Source of the DNA: Datisca glomerata
Taxonomy: Eukaryota > Streptophyta > Magnoliopsida > Cucurbitales > Datiscaceae
Assembly: GCA_003255025.1 (NCBI GenBank)
Contig: QANY01013371.1
Coordinates: 1,013,263 to 1,077,262 of the forward strand
Length of the DNA: 64,000 nt
Reading direction: 5' to 3'
Below are positions 12,110 to 24,566 of this stretch, in pieces (positions within the stretch are counted from its first letter, which is position 1; each line of letters begins with the position of its first letter). The notes below the pieces were generated by a model, which saw nothing but the letters and a program-made list of their open reading frames with translations, was not told where the DNA came from and ran no database searches. A program made the translations under genes and the position numbers.

Positions 12110-13568
12110 AGTTTTAAAATTTAAAAAAAGATTATTGAACCATGAATAGTTCATGGGCGGAATATTAAGTTTTTTTCTAAAACCAATATAATCATATTAA
12201 ATATTAAAATCATACTTATGTTTATGCATACTTAGTTAAACGTATTGATTGTCTTGCGTTCTTCGTCGAACTTGAATCAATTTTCACACCAACAACCACT
12301 TGTATGATTCAGAAGTATATCTCAATAGGATGTCGTCAGCAATTGAGTGTGGGCTCTCAAAACAACTAAAGAAAAAAATAGATTTTTCTCTTCTCCCTCT
12401 AGATTTCGGCGGCAACAGGGAGGGAAGAGAGAAACTGCTTTTTTTTACTATGTGTAATCATACACTATGATCAGGGTTGTGTCAATAAACTTAGGGGAGA
12501 CAACCCTAATGGCATCCCTTATATAAAGATTACGGAATTTACACATATACACATATACTATAAATTGCCGAAATTCTCCTCCATTTACTATAATTGTCAA
12601 AATTTTACATCTCCCTAGAGTCAATACGGTGTTCAAATTCATCAATCTAAATTGATAAATTAAATTGATCTCCATCATTAATTTTTTTCATTTATAAATT
12701 ATCTAATAATTAGAAAATAACAATAAATTAATTTGAACGTTATTTTTTTCTCTTCACGACTTTAGTAGTGATACCCATCACATATGGGTTCGGGAAGTAT
12801 ACATTGGTCTAAAACACATTTTTGGTCCAACTTGTGTTGTTTTTCATTCTTATCCTTATGAGCTACTCTTAAGATCGAATAGACCCACATGAATAAAATT
12901 ATAGGATTCAAATACTCGACAAATTTATCTCCATAAATTCCCGACCTATTTATTCTTGACATCGTACGACTTTACTATAGGTCTGATACTGAATCAACTA
13001 TCGATTCATACGTGCTATATTTTCTGTTGGTGCAAATAAACACTTTTTATTTCCTTAAAGTATAGGTGATATTGTTACATTTTGCAAATATCAGTAACAA
13101 GAGTGAGATGTAAAATTACCGTTTACCCATCTAGTTATTATTTCCTTAATTTCTTTATTGACTATGAATAAGAAAGACATAACAGTGAATTATCTCGCAC
13201 AGTTCACCATATATTATTCAATAAATTATTTCATGAGTACCTGATCAGGTTTATTTATTTACACACCCATCAATAAAGCATAGGTGATATTGTTACATTT
13301 TGCAATCTCATCACGAAATCCATATTTGTGAATCATGTAACTCCAACATAGTTAAATCAAGGTCCCAATAACCGAGGTAATATCTGGCAATTTAAACTCA
13401 CTCATTTGGCGTATGAAAGACCGTAAATAACTAAGTCAAGTTTCGTATTCATCTCAGAATTAAGGTAATCACAAAAATACATTTAAGGTGTAAACAATTA
13501 TATTTAGAGTTACATAAGCGGCTTTGCTCCAAACTAATTTGTTACTGGTTTATTCAACATGTTCCACC
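12110..13568 (-). repeat. Copia LTR, family A (5' part missing)
   Basis: On the plus strand it starts TGTTGGATCGAG and is closely similar to 37891-39125. It lies immediately 3' of the minus-strand Copia RNase H remnant, so it is that element's 3' LTR. Compared with the fuller copy at 37891-39462, the first ~330 bp of the LTR (minus-strand sense) are missing, and coding DNA joins the LTR interior directly. The copy also holds extra sequence around 12440-13000 relative to the other. Confidence 0.7.
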
Positions 13569-15004
13569 ATGATTAGAGACTTTACTGCTTAAAGTCTTCG
13601 TGAATGGATCTGGCAGGTTGTTGACTATGGATATGTGTGTTGCTACAACATCTCCACCATGAACAATCTCTCTAATCATGTGATATTTAAGCTCTATGTG
13701 TTTGTATCTTTTGTGGCTCCTTGGTTCCTTCAAATTCGCTACAGCCCCACTGTTATAGAAAAATCTGGCCTAGTACAAATTATCACATACATAAGACTTC
13801 CTACGGCTGAGGCATAATGAATCTTTCTCATGTCTTCCTCTTCTTGAGGAGTCTTGGGAGACTGCTCCTTGCAGAGGCTGACTCTATGCCTAAATGGAAG
13901 ATATCACTTTTTTGGAGTCTTACATACTGAAGTGATCCATCAACTTATCAATATAATATGCTTGAGACAGTGCCAAGGAAAAAGGTAACTTCTCCAAGAT
14001 CCTTCATATTAAACTACTTTGCAAGCCAAATCTTGAAGTCAAACAATTTTCCTTCATCATTCCAATTGAGCAGAATAATGTCCATGTACAAAACTAGAAA
14101 AACCACATTCCCTTTATGTATCAGTTTATACACATAAAGTTCATCCACTACTGCTCAAAACTGAAGTTCTTGACAGTTTCGTTGAATCTGATATTCCACG
14201 ATCGGAACGCTTGCTTAAGTCCATAAATAGATTTTAACAGATAGTAAACCTTTCCCTCTTGGCATTTCTCCATGAACATGTTTGGTTGAGCCATATACAT
14301 GCACTCTTCAAGATTGTCATTCAGAAAAGCAGTTTTGACATCCATCAGCTAGATTTCATAATCGAGGGCCGCAGCAATGGGCAGGAGGATTCGAATGGAT
14401 TTAAGCATGGCATGACCAATACATTCCTTTCAGGTATAGCCCTTAGCTACTAGCCTGGCTTTGAATATCTCCAATTCTCATTCAGACCTCTCTTTTTCTT
14501 ATAAATCGATTTACACCCTACGGGTTTTACCCCTTTAGAATGATCTACAAGTTTTCAGATTTCGTTCAAGTACATCTATTGTATCTCAACGTTCATGGCT
14601 TCTTGCCATAGATTTTCTTCAAGACCATCCATGGCCTGTGAGTAGGAGACAGGTTCATCATGATCATTATCTTAAACTGCTGTTAAGGCATCTCCATAAG
14701 ACATGTACCTGTCAGGCTATCTCACAACCCTCCCACTACATCGAGGCTCCATAAGCTATGGCTCCTGCTGTGGTTATTCCATTATTGAATTAGAAAAAGT
14801 TCCTGATTGGGAATTTGGTGTCATCCCACTCAATAATTTCTCTAGCACAAGAGTGATTCTTGGCTTCACACTTCTTATATTGTCTTCTTCAAGAAAATGT
14901 GCATTAGTGCTAACGAATGTTTTCTTGTCAGTCGGACTATAAAAGACATATCCCTTCATTCCTTTGAGATATCCTATAAACATGCATAATTTTGATCGAT
15001 TGAA
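13569..15004 (-). pseudogene. Copia pol 3' half: integrase C-term, RT, RNase H
   Basis: Minus-strand reading from high to low coordinate: FIGYLKGMKGYVFYSPTDKK and FVSTNAHFLEED (15003-14774, end of integrase), VGCKSIYKKKRGLN (about 14520), MDVKTAFLNDNLEECMYM and YLLKSIYGLKQAFRSWN (14345-14148, RT), IHYASAVGSLMYVIICTRPD (about 13800), then KYHMIREIVHGGDVV and NNLPDPFTKTL (13700-13590, RNase H end). The order is that of plant Ty1/Copia polyproteins. Stops and frameshifts occur throughout, and no YVDD box survives in frame. It is a dead 3' half without gag and with only the end of integrase. Confidence 0.85.
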
Positions 15005-15233
15005 GAACACAAGACAATCAATAGGATTCCACCAAGTCAGAACTTCTCCAATAAAAGAAAAGTGTAATATTATATCTACCTCTATTGAATACGTTTAACT
15101 AAGTATGCATAATCATAAGTACAGTTTTAATATTTAATATGATTAAATTAGTTTTAGAAAAAAATTGGTATTCTTCCCACGAACCGTTCATGGATCAATG
15201 ATTTTTCTTTAAATTTTAAAACTTGATTGTGCA
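15005..15233 (+). repeat. Copia LTR family A, 3' end (5' LTR of split element)
   Basis: Its reverse complement matches 12110-12270 and 37891-38110 (shared blocks TTTAACTAAGTATGCATAA, AATATTTAATATGATTA, TGGTGGAATC). So this is the last ~230 bp of an LTR-A lying in plus sense, ending near TTGATTGTGCA. A weak primer-binding-like stretch (TTAGTAATTAGAC) follows directly. It is in the right place to be the end of the 5' LTR of the plus-strand Copia whose gag starts at 17022. Confidence 0.6.
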
Positions 15234-17021
15234 TATTTAGTAATTAGACATATGTATCAATGGATATTGTGATATTGACATATATTTTTGTATGATAGAT
15301 TCAAATAATGTTTGAATATGTTTTATGAATGGATCCGATCGATTGACTCTACGTGTTTATTTTTAATTTTAAAATTGATGTACATCGAAATTAAGGCATA
15401 GGACTTTAAAGTTGTATCTTTAAATTCCATGTAAATCCGACCTCACAAGAAAATTCACCATTCGTCACCACTATTCGGTGTCATCGTCATCGTTCGCCTC
15501 GACTTCCCACCCCGCCGCACAGTCACCTGCTGCCCCACGTCGTTGTTTGTCATTACTGCTCGCCACCGAAGGTTTCCTAATTATGGTTTAGGAAACCATA
15601 TGAATTGGGAAACCTTAAGGTTTTGGAAACTTTAAAGTTTATGAAACCTTGAATTTTTGAAAACTTTAGGGTTTAGGGAACCTTGAATTTTAGAAACTTT
15701 AGGCTTTAGGAAACCTTGAGATTTTGAAAATTTTAAGGTTTAGGAAACCTTGAGTTTTTTGAAACTTTAGAGTTTATGAAACCTTGAGGTTTTGGAAACT
15801 TTTGAGTTTAGAAAACCTTGGGGTTTTGTTTCTAATCCAATCCCTAAAAATTATTTTTATTTAATTTGGTAATTTTTCAACACTAATTAATTGAAATTTA
15901 TTTTATAAATTATTTTTAAATAAGTCAATTGATAAATTTACTTGGTAATTTATTTATCAATATTAAAATTGATGAAAATTAAAATTTTAAATTAAATTTT
16001 GAAGTTTGAAAATGGGATTGGGCTTTTATAAAGAGTTACAAATTGGTGGGAGTTTATGAAGGAGAAGGAGAAGATTACAGATGACATGAATATTAGTATT
16101 TAAATTATTGTAATTTATTTATTATCTTTTCATGGGTTATAGTAAGAAATGAGCCATAGAGAGATTAATTTTGAGTGGATGATTTATTATTATTTTTGCA
16201 TCATCATATAACATGTCATATAGAAATAGGGATGTGTCAATATCAATATGTCATGTAGCATATACATGCATCATTGTAGTTTAAATTTATAATGGGTTAT
16301 AATTTAAATATAATGTGAATTTTATAAAAGTTATAAATTTTAAATCAGGATTTAAATTTTATAAATGTTTATAATTTTTGAAACTTGTTTTTTTTCAAAT
16401 TAATAAAGAGTTATGTTTTTTGAAAAAAATAATGAAAAATCCATTTTTCCAAAAACTAAATGGGAGGGTCATTTTTGTTGAAACATTCCCAAGGTTCTCA
16501 ACGTAAACTTGATCGTGGCACGAAGAATGGTTTAGAGCCACCCTAGCGGTCCTCTCTTCAGTGGGAGAAGCTTAGAAATTGTGTCACTTTGAGTCATCGA
16601 GTTGCTTGAGAAGATAAAATTTAAAAAGAAAGTAGTGAAGCAGAACCATCCCTAAAAGGACTGTTAGTTCATGGCAACTTTTAAAGCCGATGTGTTGGTT
16701 AAACACTTAGACCGAATCATATTAAAATCTCTCATAAAGGCTAGTCAATGGGGCTAAGGTGACCAAAGCATTGGTGATTAGTTAAGCTAGATATAGTGAC
16801 ATCTTGAAAAGCGTTAACCAAATGAGAGGAGTCTCGATGCGATAGGAGGTAACTTAGGCGTTGTCCTTAGATGACACAAGCTATCGATGTTGACCGTAAT
16901 ATCATGGAGGACATATTTTTTTCATGGATTTTTAAATATTTAAGTATTTTCATCATGCATCATACTTTCCTGAATGTTTGAGTATTTATTTACACCACCT
17001 TATTTATTCTTCTCGGCAATC
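15234..17021 (+). other. Untranslated leader of plus-strand Copia (with tandem repeats)
   Basis: About 1.8 kb between the LTR end and the gag start, without an open frame. It is AT-rich apart from a C-rich patch at 15470-15560, and contains the 34-bp repeat array at 15571-15833. A leader of nearly 2 kb is also present in the two Copia copies at 20430-22389 and 49042-51017, so long leaders are shared by these related elements. No other gene is seen here. Confidence 0.55.
15571..15833. repeat. 34-bp tandem repeat array starting with a hairpin
   Basis: Unit approximately TTTTGGAAACTTTAGG followed by GTTTAGGAAACCTTGAG, repeated about seven times with point changes. The first unit is preceded by GGTTTCCTAA, which is the exact reverse complement of TTAGGAAACC 7 bp further on, giving a 10-bp-stem hairpin (15571-15597). 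Confidence 0.85.
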
Positions 17022-17078
17022 ATGTCGTTATCCCCACTCTCAACTATCTTAAACGGAAATAAACTTACTGATGAAAAT
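17022..17078 (+). pseudogene. Copia gag N-terminus, interrupted by nested Copia
   Basis: ATG at 17022 opens MSLSPLSTILNGNKLTDEN. The next residue, Tyr, and the rest (YVGWKRNLDIVLTVQKHKFV) resume at 24567 after the nested element. The joined order is that of Copia gag (UBN2-type) proteins. This proves the target was a Copia gag gene. Confidence 0.85.
17074..17078. repeat. Target-site duplication AAAAT (left)
   Basis: AAAAT immediately before the nested Copia; the same five bases follow its other end at 24562-24566. Confidence 0.85.
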
Positions 17079-18930
17079 TAATGGTCGTCACGGCTCGTGC
17101 GAGACAAAAGCGTGGAGGCGCGTGGCCTTTTAAAAAATTAAACTTTTAATAAAAACAAATCTTTTAATAAAATAAAACTTGCGCAACGCCACGTTAACTA
17201 AATAAAAACTTTTATTGAAAACTATTTTTCAATCAGTAAGGATCCATTATATATTTATAAGTTAATCTACAACATACAATGTTAGGAATCATATACAACT
17301 TGTAGTCTATATCAAGTGTCCTTGTAAAAAATTATCAATCCTCCGTTCCGACGAAATCATTCCAACGATCAGTAGACTCTGAGATTCACACCAAGATCTT
17401 TTAAGTCAATCCTTAACGCACTAGGACGAGTGTGGGCACGTAAAATATTACAAGACACTTTTCTGTCTCTAGATGTTCTCAACACATGAGATCTAGAGAT
17501 TTACTGAGAAGGACTTTAGTGAGATGATTCTCTAAAAGAACGTGATGATTATTCTTTTAGAGATTTGATTAACGTTTATTCACATAAGAAAATCTCACTG
17601 GCACCAATCACGTTCTCAATTCAACTCTTGATTGACGAACTGATTATCTAATCAACTGATACTTTCATCTTCTTTCAACGACCTAGGGCATTAGAATAAT
17701 ATTTGTATATATTATAGATATTGGCGTATAGAATTTTTAGTGATAAATTGAAATACTACTTAATTGTAAAATTACCAATTGCAGTGGGACCCACTATAAT
17801 TGTGCACAACTGTAGTGTCATGTGGCACTGCAGTGTTGTGCACTCACTAATGTAGTGCCACGTGACACCACAACAGTCCATGTCAATTTCTGATACCCTA
17901 TCAATGATTGACATATGGCAATTACTGCGAATTAAATATTTATTTTAATCAGATAATTATCTAGATATTAGTTAATTCAAAATTAACATATTTGGTTATC
18001 CCTATCAACAAACTTATTTGTTATTTCACAAATAACATATTTAGTTGATTTAAATTATTATCTAATAATAATTTAATTATCTAATTTCATAAATTAAATA
18101 TTCTGTCTCACTTATCGATAATTAAAAAATTGATAATTATTTATATATATAATTTTCAAAAAAGATATTTAAATATATAAATAATTCAATTAATTAATTC
18201 TTAATTAATTAAGCACATAATTATCTTATAATTATGCACTTCCCCCATAACAAAAAATTCATTTTATAAATCAGTCATTTTCTCATGTCCTGAAATATTC
18301 ACACCCTAGACAGCGTAGTATAAAGGTGACTTGGGTACCATGGATCTATAATCCTAAGCTCTAATAAATCAGATTTAAATAAACTCTTTAATTAAATAAT
18401 TTTATTTATTAATTTCATTATCACTCCACTATAAATATGAAATTGCACGCTTAGAGATTAGAGAATGTATTTACAGAGTATTCTCATGTAGTCCACTAAC
18501 ATAATTATTTCATGTAGTTCTGTCTTCCAATTATTGGTTCATAAATTAGAAATGGTCAAAATTATCATTTTACCCTTCTAATTACCTCTTGATCCTTAAG
18601 TACCATTAATCCACAAGTGAATGACTAATTTATAATCTTATTATAAATTTGAGCTCAATAATCATTCAGTTCAAGAATTAACACTTAAGAAAGCTAATTA
18701 CTATCCGTTAGGAAAGCGTAGATTATAAATCTTGTAAGATATTGTCCCCAGCCATCCACATCGCTGAATCTCCAAAATAAAAGTTACTAGCCTGATTAAT
18801 AAACAGACATTAACGAGTTAATCAAAAGATCCAGTAGACATGCATAGGAGTTCATGACTACTCAGGATTCAGACTGATCTAGATATGATCATGAAATTGG
18901 TGTGTATTAAATCTTTATGATAAACGGCAC
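17079..18930 (-). repeat. 3' LTR of nested Copia B (5'-truncated)
   Basis: Matches the 5' LTR at 22404-24561 from GGTCGTCACGG through ATGATAAACG. The outer end is TAATGGTCGTC where the other LTR has TGCTGGTCGTC. Sequence equivalent to the LTR start (TGTTGGGGGTTATGCCC) is absent; the LTR joins integrase coding DNA at about 18930. Confidence 0.8.
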
Positions 18931-19600
18931 AGACATCACTATGTACTAACTTAAGTAATTCCTTGGCACTTTGGCCCTTTCCTGTGAAAGGTCCATTGGT
19001 CATTTTATCCTCTAGACAAGATTCACAAACAGAAAGAGTTCTAACCTTTAGCTCTCTCAAAGCACCATGCTTTGTTAACATGTTTAACATATCTAGATTA
19101 ATATGTCCCAACCTAAGATGCCATAAATATGTGTTATCATAATGAGAAACTCTTTGTCATTTGTTATTTTAGGCTTAGCTACTTTACATCATTCAGAATT
19201 ATATAACGCGCGTTCAGTCGGTTTAAGCATAGACAATCCATTTATAATTTCAGCATGAGAGATATCGTATCCATTCTTAGAAATAATAAACTCTTCGAAT
19301 AATAATTGTTCTTGCAAAAATGAAAGAGAGATCAAATGCCTCGGAAAACTAGGAATATAATAAACATTGTTAAAAGCTAATAATTATATCCAGAAAGTAA
19401 TTGGATTGTCCCTAATGCTTTAGCTGACACGAGCGCACCACTGCCAACTCTCAAAATGACCTCGCTATCAGCCGGCTCCCTTGACGAATCAAACATCTAC
19501 AAAGAAGAACATAAATGGTTAGTGGCTCATGAATCAAGTATCCAGGATGACAAATCATATTTCGTTAAACAAGCTTTCATTTTTACCATTCTTTTTCAAC
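18931..19600 (-). pseudogene. Copia B protease remnant and GAG-pre-integrase
   Basis: Minus strand 19111-18931 reads MGHINLDMLNMLTKHGALRE, CESCLEDKMTNGPF and ELLKLVHSDVC, the HHCC zinc-binding start of Copia integrase. Upstream (19560-19200) the protease and spacer region is present only with stops. Integrase is cut off just after LVHSDVC by the joint with the 3' LTR, so the catalytic D,D,E part is gone. Confidence 0.8.
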
Positions 19601-19629
19601 TCAGAGAGATACTAATTATAGTTTCTCTT

Positions 19630-20421
19630 CTAATGGCCTTCAACCCCACATTGGAAACACTTTCCTTTTGGCTTACTGTCTTTCTTGTTCTTCTTGGCTT
19701 TCGACGATGTCTTGGCTTTCTTTACACTTTTGTTCGTACTCTTGTCCTTACCATTTTTCTTAACAATAATGGAAGACGGTTTTTGCTCGACAACATTTGC
19801 TTCGCCCTCTTTGGTCATTCTAAGGTTGAAAGACTTAAAAGTCTGCAGTTCATTCAATAATTGAGTCATGATGAATTAAAACTTGTTTATAACATAGTTG
19901 GTGGTGAACGTAAAAAAAACTAGTCTGAGCGACTCTAGTATGATGCTAACTTGAGTCTGTTCATCATTGGTTGCCCGATGTACTTTTTCCCCATGAATTA
20001 TGTTTATCATGTACAAAACTTGTTCTCGAACAGAAGTACACTTCCTTATCTTAGTTGTCATATAGATCCTAGTGGCCTCATGACAACTTTAATCGGACTG
20101 CTACCCAAACATTACCCGTAAATATTCCATAATCTTATAGGCAGTCTCCGTGGTTTCATGCTTGATTCGCAGAACATCATTCATGCTCACAAGCATGTAA
20201 CACTTCACTTTGTTGTTTGATATGATCCAAGCATTATATTTGTCCCTAACATTTTTAGGAGCTTTAGCAGCGGGCGCCTCAAGATATTCCTCAGTAAGAA
20301 CGAACTTATGTTTCTGACAAATCAACATTAAGTTCATATTTGATTTCCATCGTACAAAATTATCACCATTCAATTTCTCAAGAGCGAGTAAAGCAGTAAC
20401 AGGATTACCCATGGTAGACAT
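19630..20421 (-). pseudogene. Copia B gag
   Basis: Starts at the ATG complementary to 20421-20419: MSTMGNPVTALLALEKLNGD, NFVRWKSNMNLMLICQKHKF, and VKCYMLVSMNDVLR (UBN2-type gag). It breaks by a stop or frameshift near 20100. It resumes with MTTKIRKCTSVREQVLYMIN (20061-19876) and ends with a lysine-rich tail and the zinc-knuckle start GKCFQCGVEGH (about 19640). In this family gag forms the virus-like particle that packages element RNA. Very similar to the gag at 51018-51918. Confidence 0.85.
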
Positions 20422-20429
20422 AATATTGA

Positions 20430-22389
20430 TAACTGAAATTTAAAACATGCATGATTCAATATAATTGATAAATATCTAGAATTTGAAAAGTAAATGTGAT
20501 GCATGAACGCAATCATAATAAACGCATAAATTTAGCATTTACTAATCACGATAAAATAACTCAACGATTAATGTGTCGCATTAGGGTCGGTCAGATTAAC
20601 CTCAGACTGTCTGTGAGACATTCTCATCCTTATTACTTAAAACTTAAAATATCTCATATTTTCTCTTTCAACAATAAGGTATTGCTTGTTCGGTCAAGTC
20701 ATAACTATCCATATGAAAGCTTAATTGTGACTTTGTGAGTGTAACCCATCATTTCATATTTCAGGACTTCATTTATAATATGCCGCCTTAGGGTCGGTCA
20801 AAACTAAACTACATCACTTCCTCATATCTTCTTAAGGAGTCCAACCTTAGTATTGGTACAGCTCGAAACCTCCTTAGAGGGATGAAAACAAATCATGTCG
20901 AGGCCTTCACTGCATCTCACGGTGTTGTACTAATGATGAAGACCATAGGTTATATTGACATGTCAACCTTCTCTCACTTACTATTTTAGGATCATGTGTT
21001 TCTATTATAACTAATCAATTAATTTCAAATTAATTACTGGTTAAAATAATAACCCTATGAATATTTAATTATAAGTTAACCCAATCTCATTGGTCTAAAT
21101 TCATTTAACTTTCTGAAGCGCCTAAATCGTAATTAGGTGAACTTAGATTAACTAATTAATTATATTCATCAAACTTTAATAAAACTCTTTTACTAAAGTC
21201 GGTTGACCTAAGGGTTACTATAGCCTTTAGTGTAGTGTGATTACCAAGTTTTAACTAGTTAAAACCTAGCAGTTTACATGCAATTGATTTCATAAAATAA
21301 TACATATAACTATATTAAGACAATCATAATCAATCATGTCTCTACAGATGAGATTGATGATTAAATAAAATTGTGTAGGATTTTCATGTATGGCATGTGA
21401 TCGACTAATGCATGGACATGTTGTCAAACATAATAATTAAATAATTTTTTAATAATTAAATAAAATAATAATGGACCGAATGACTATTGGGTATTTCTAA
21501 ACTACAACCATTTAATAAAAAAATAAAATTACAAATTGGATTTCAAGAATACATATTTCTCAAATATTACATTTTCCTCCTGATGTTCATCTTCATAATT
21601 TTCAAGCTTTGAACAAACCCATTTTTAATTAGAAAAAATATTTTTATTAATTAAAATAATTTTTATAATTATCTCTTTTAATATGGTTGACTTTGACTTA
21701 GTCAAATAAATATTTGATTTGATTTGATCAAACTTGGGTCAAATCAATCAACCTATTAATTTCTAATTTTCATAAAAACAAAATAAATAATTAATTTTAA
21801 AATTACATTAATTTCAAAATTACATTAATTTTAAAATTTAAATGGATAATTAAAAGAGTTTGGGTTTTAATGAAACACTTAGATAATAGAGTTGGTTGCA
21901 TGGTGTGCTGGAAACTTTCTTAAAACGTGACAACAGTTGTCACTGACGATAGAACTCTCCGATCACTGCCGGCAGCCGCCTGCCACACCGGACAACCATT
22001 ATTCAATGCTGGTACTGTACTGCCGACACTATTCACCTCCTCCAGAACAGTAAATTTTCGACGTAAACAGTGTTTTCGTGGATGAACAATATTTTTGCTT
22101 GAATAGTAGATTTCTGTCGTTCGTCTCATGCGTTTTTCATCTTCTCGCTTTCAAAATATTAAAATAATATTCAAAATAAAATTACAAATATTTCTACGCC
22201 TCAATTCGTTTTACACAAGATCAATGAGAAATTAAAACAAAGCCTAACTCAATAATCACCATACAATTAATGATCTATTATTTTTCATACATTCAAAAAA
22301 TATAACCAGCAATCATCATACATATCTCATATTATATGAATAATGCAAAAAAACTCTCACAACATTTAACATATAAATATATAGCATCC
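20430..22389 (-). other. Long untranslated leader of Copia B
   Basis: About 1.95 kb between primer-binding site and gag without a coding frame. It contains two copies of a GGGTCGGTC-centred motif (20584-20592 and 20793-20804; GCCGCCTTAGGGTCGGTCAA in the second), also found twice in the leader of the related copy (about 50650 and 50856). A GC-rich patch at 21940-22040 is likewise shared. Confidence 0.6.
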
Positions 22390-22401
22390 GCTCTGATACC
22401 A
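22390..22401 (-). promoter_or_regulatory. tRNA-iMet primer-binding site of Copia B
   Basis: Minus strand reads TGGTATCAGAGC two bases after the LTR end, the standard plant Copia primer-binding site complementary to the 3' end of initiator tRNA-Met. It fixes the element's direction and the inner LTR border. Confidence 0.9.
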
Positions 22402-22403
22402 CT

Positions 22404-24561
22404 TGCTGGTCGTCACGGTACGTGCGCAGCGGAAGCGTGGAGGCGCTTGGCCTTTTAAAAAATTAAAATTTTAATAAAAATGAATCTTTCAATAAAACAA
22501 AACTTGCGCAATGCCACGATTACTAAATAAAAACTTTTATTGAAAACTCATTTTTATTCAGTCAGGATACATTATATATTTTAAAGTTAAATCTACAACA
22601 TACAAGGTTATGAATCATATACCTCTTGTTGTCTATATCAAGTGTCCTTGTAAAAACTGATTAATCCTCCATTCCCACAAAATCGTTCCAACGATCAGTA
22701 GACTCCGAGATCCACACCAAAATCTTCCAAGTCAATCATCAACGCACTGGTACGTACGTGGGCACGTAGAATATTACAAGACACTTTTTATTTCTCTAGA
22801 TGTTCTCAACACATGAGATCTAGAGATTTACTGAGAATGACTTTAATGAGATGATTCTCTATAAGAACGTGATGATTATTCTTTTAGAGATTTGATTAAC
22901 ATTTAACCACAGAAGAAAATCTCTCTGACACTAATCGTGTTCTCAATTCTACTCTTGATTAACGAACTGATTATCTGATCAACTGATTCTTTCCTCTTCT
23001 TTCAACTACCTAGACCATTAGTATAATAAATGTATATATTCTAGATAATGGCGTACCAGATTTTTAAGGATAAATTAAAATAATATTTAATTGTAAAATT
23101 ACTAATTCTAGTGGAGCCCACTACACTTGTGCACAACTGCAGTGCCACATGGCACTGCAGTGTGCCATAAGCTAGCACTGTGCCTCACGGCACCACTGTA
23201 GTGGCACTACAATGTTGTACACTCACTATTGTCATATCACGTGGCACCACAGCAGTCCATGTCAGTTTTTGATACCCTATTAATGATTGACAAGTGGTAA
23301 TTACTGTAAATTAAATTTATTTTAATCAGATAATTATCTAGATATCAGTTAATTCAAAATTAGTATATCTGATTATTTTTATCAACTAATTTATCTGTTA
23401 TTTCACAATTAACAGATTTAATTGATTTAAATTATTATCCAATAATAATTTAATTATCTAATTTCATAAATTAGATATTATGTCTCACTTATTGATAATT
23501 ACGATAATTATTATATATATATAATTTCTGAAAATTATATTTAAATATATAAATAATTCAATTAATTAATTTTTAATTAATTAGTCAGACATAATTATCT
23601 CATAATTATGTACTTGCCTCAGAATAAAAATTTATTTTGTAAGTTAATCATTTTCTCATGTCCTGAAATATTCACACCCTAGACAACGTAGTATAGAGGT
23701 GACTTGGGGACTATGCACTCTTAGAGATTATAGAATGTATTTACAGAGTATTCTCATGTAGCCCATTAACATAATCATTTCATGAGTTCTGTCAACCCAT
23801 TATTGTTTCGTAAATTAGAGGTAGTCAAAATTACTGTTTTACCTTTCTAATTGCCTATTGATCCTTATGTACCATTAATCCACTAGTGAATGACTAATTT
23901 ATAATTTTATTATAAATTTGAGCTCAAAACCATTCAATTTTAAAACTAACACTTAAGGGAATCAATATATGATCAGTTGGGAAAGCTTAGATTCAAAATC
24001 TTGTAAGATCATGTTCTCAGTCATCCACATCACTGAATCTCCCAAATAAAATTCACTAGTTTGATTAACAAATAGACCTTAACGAGTGAATCAAAAGATC
24101 CAGTAGACATGCATAGGAGTTCATGACTACTTAGAATTCAGACTGGTCTACATATGATCATCGAATTGATATATATATTAAATTTTTATGATAAACGACA
24201 CGTTAATAAAGATATTAATTCACATCGTTCATGTCATATATAATCTTATTATATAAAGTACATCCACTAAGATGTCTATCCATATCAATGATCCGGATCT
24301 AGATCACACGCATTCATAATGCTTAGTGAACCTTACTAGCAACCATTCATTATGTTGCTAATAATTTTATCCATTATCTATGATTTTAATCATCTCGTAC
24401 TAATACAAGATAATAATCTCATTAATGAATATGAAATTTTCAGATATTTATATAAATTATTCAACAATAATTAAAAGAATAATTATGAGAAAAAATGTAA
24501 TCTTCTTTAAATTTCATATCAAAATGTCAATACACATGCTTTGAGGGCATAACCCCCAACA
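22404..24561 (-). repeat. 5' LTR of Copia B (2158 bp)
   Basis: On the minus strand starts TGTTGGGGGTTATGCCC at 24561 and ends GACGACCAGCA at 22404. It contains a cluster of imperfect palindromes built from GTAGTGCCACGTGGCAC-like units (23100-23260), including 11-bp arms CTGCAGTGCCA / TGGCACTGCAG at 23137-23160. Confidence 0.88.
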
Positions 24562-24566
24562 AAAAT
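24562..24566. repeat. Target-site duplication AAAAT (right)
   Basis: Directly follows the outer end of the LTR (...CCCCCAACA) and equals 17074-17078. Confidence 0.85.

Larger units (their letters stand above)
17079..24561 (-). mobile_element. Nested Copia retrotransposon, family B, internally deleted
   Basis: The minus-strand element has its 5' LTR at 24561-22404, a primer-binding site at 22401-22390, a leader to about 20430, gag 20421-19630, a protease remnant and the start of integrase to 18931, then a 5'-truncated 3' LTR (18930-17079). The rest of integrase, all of RT and RNase H, and the first ~350 bp of the 3' LTR are missing. The ends are flanked by the 5-bp duplication AAAAT, and the insertion splits another Copia's gag codon for codon. 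It is the same family as the element at 46836-56947. Non-autonomous. Confidence 0.9.

Noticed and set aside
19456..19860. 134-aa plus-strand ORF with hydrophobic segments
   Set aside because: Lies opposite the Copia B gag/protease; the hydrophobic residues mirror the Lys-rich gag tail.
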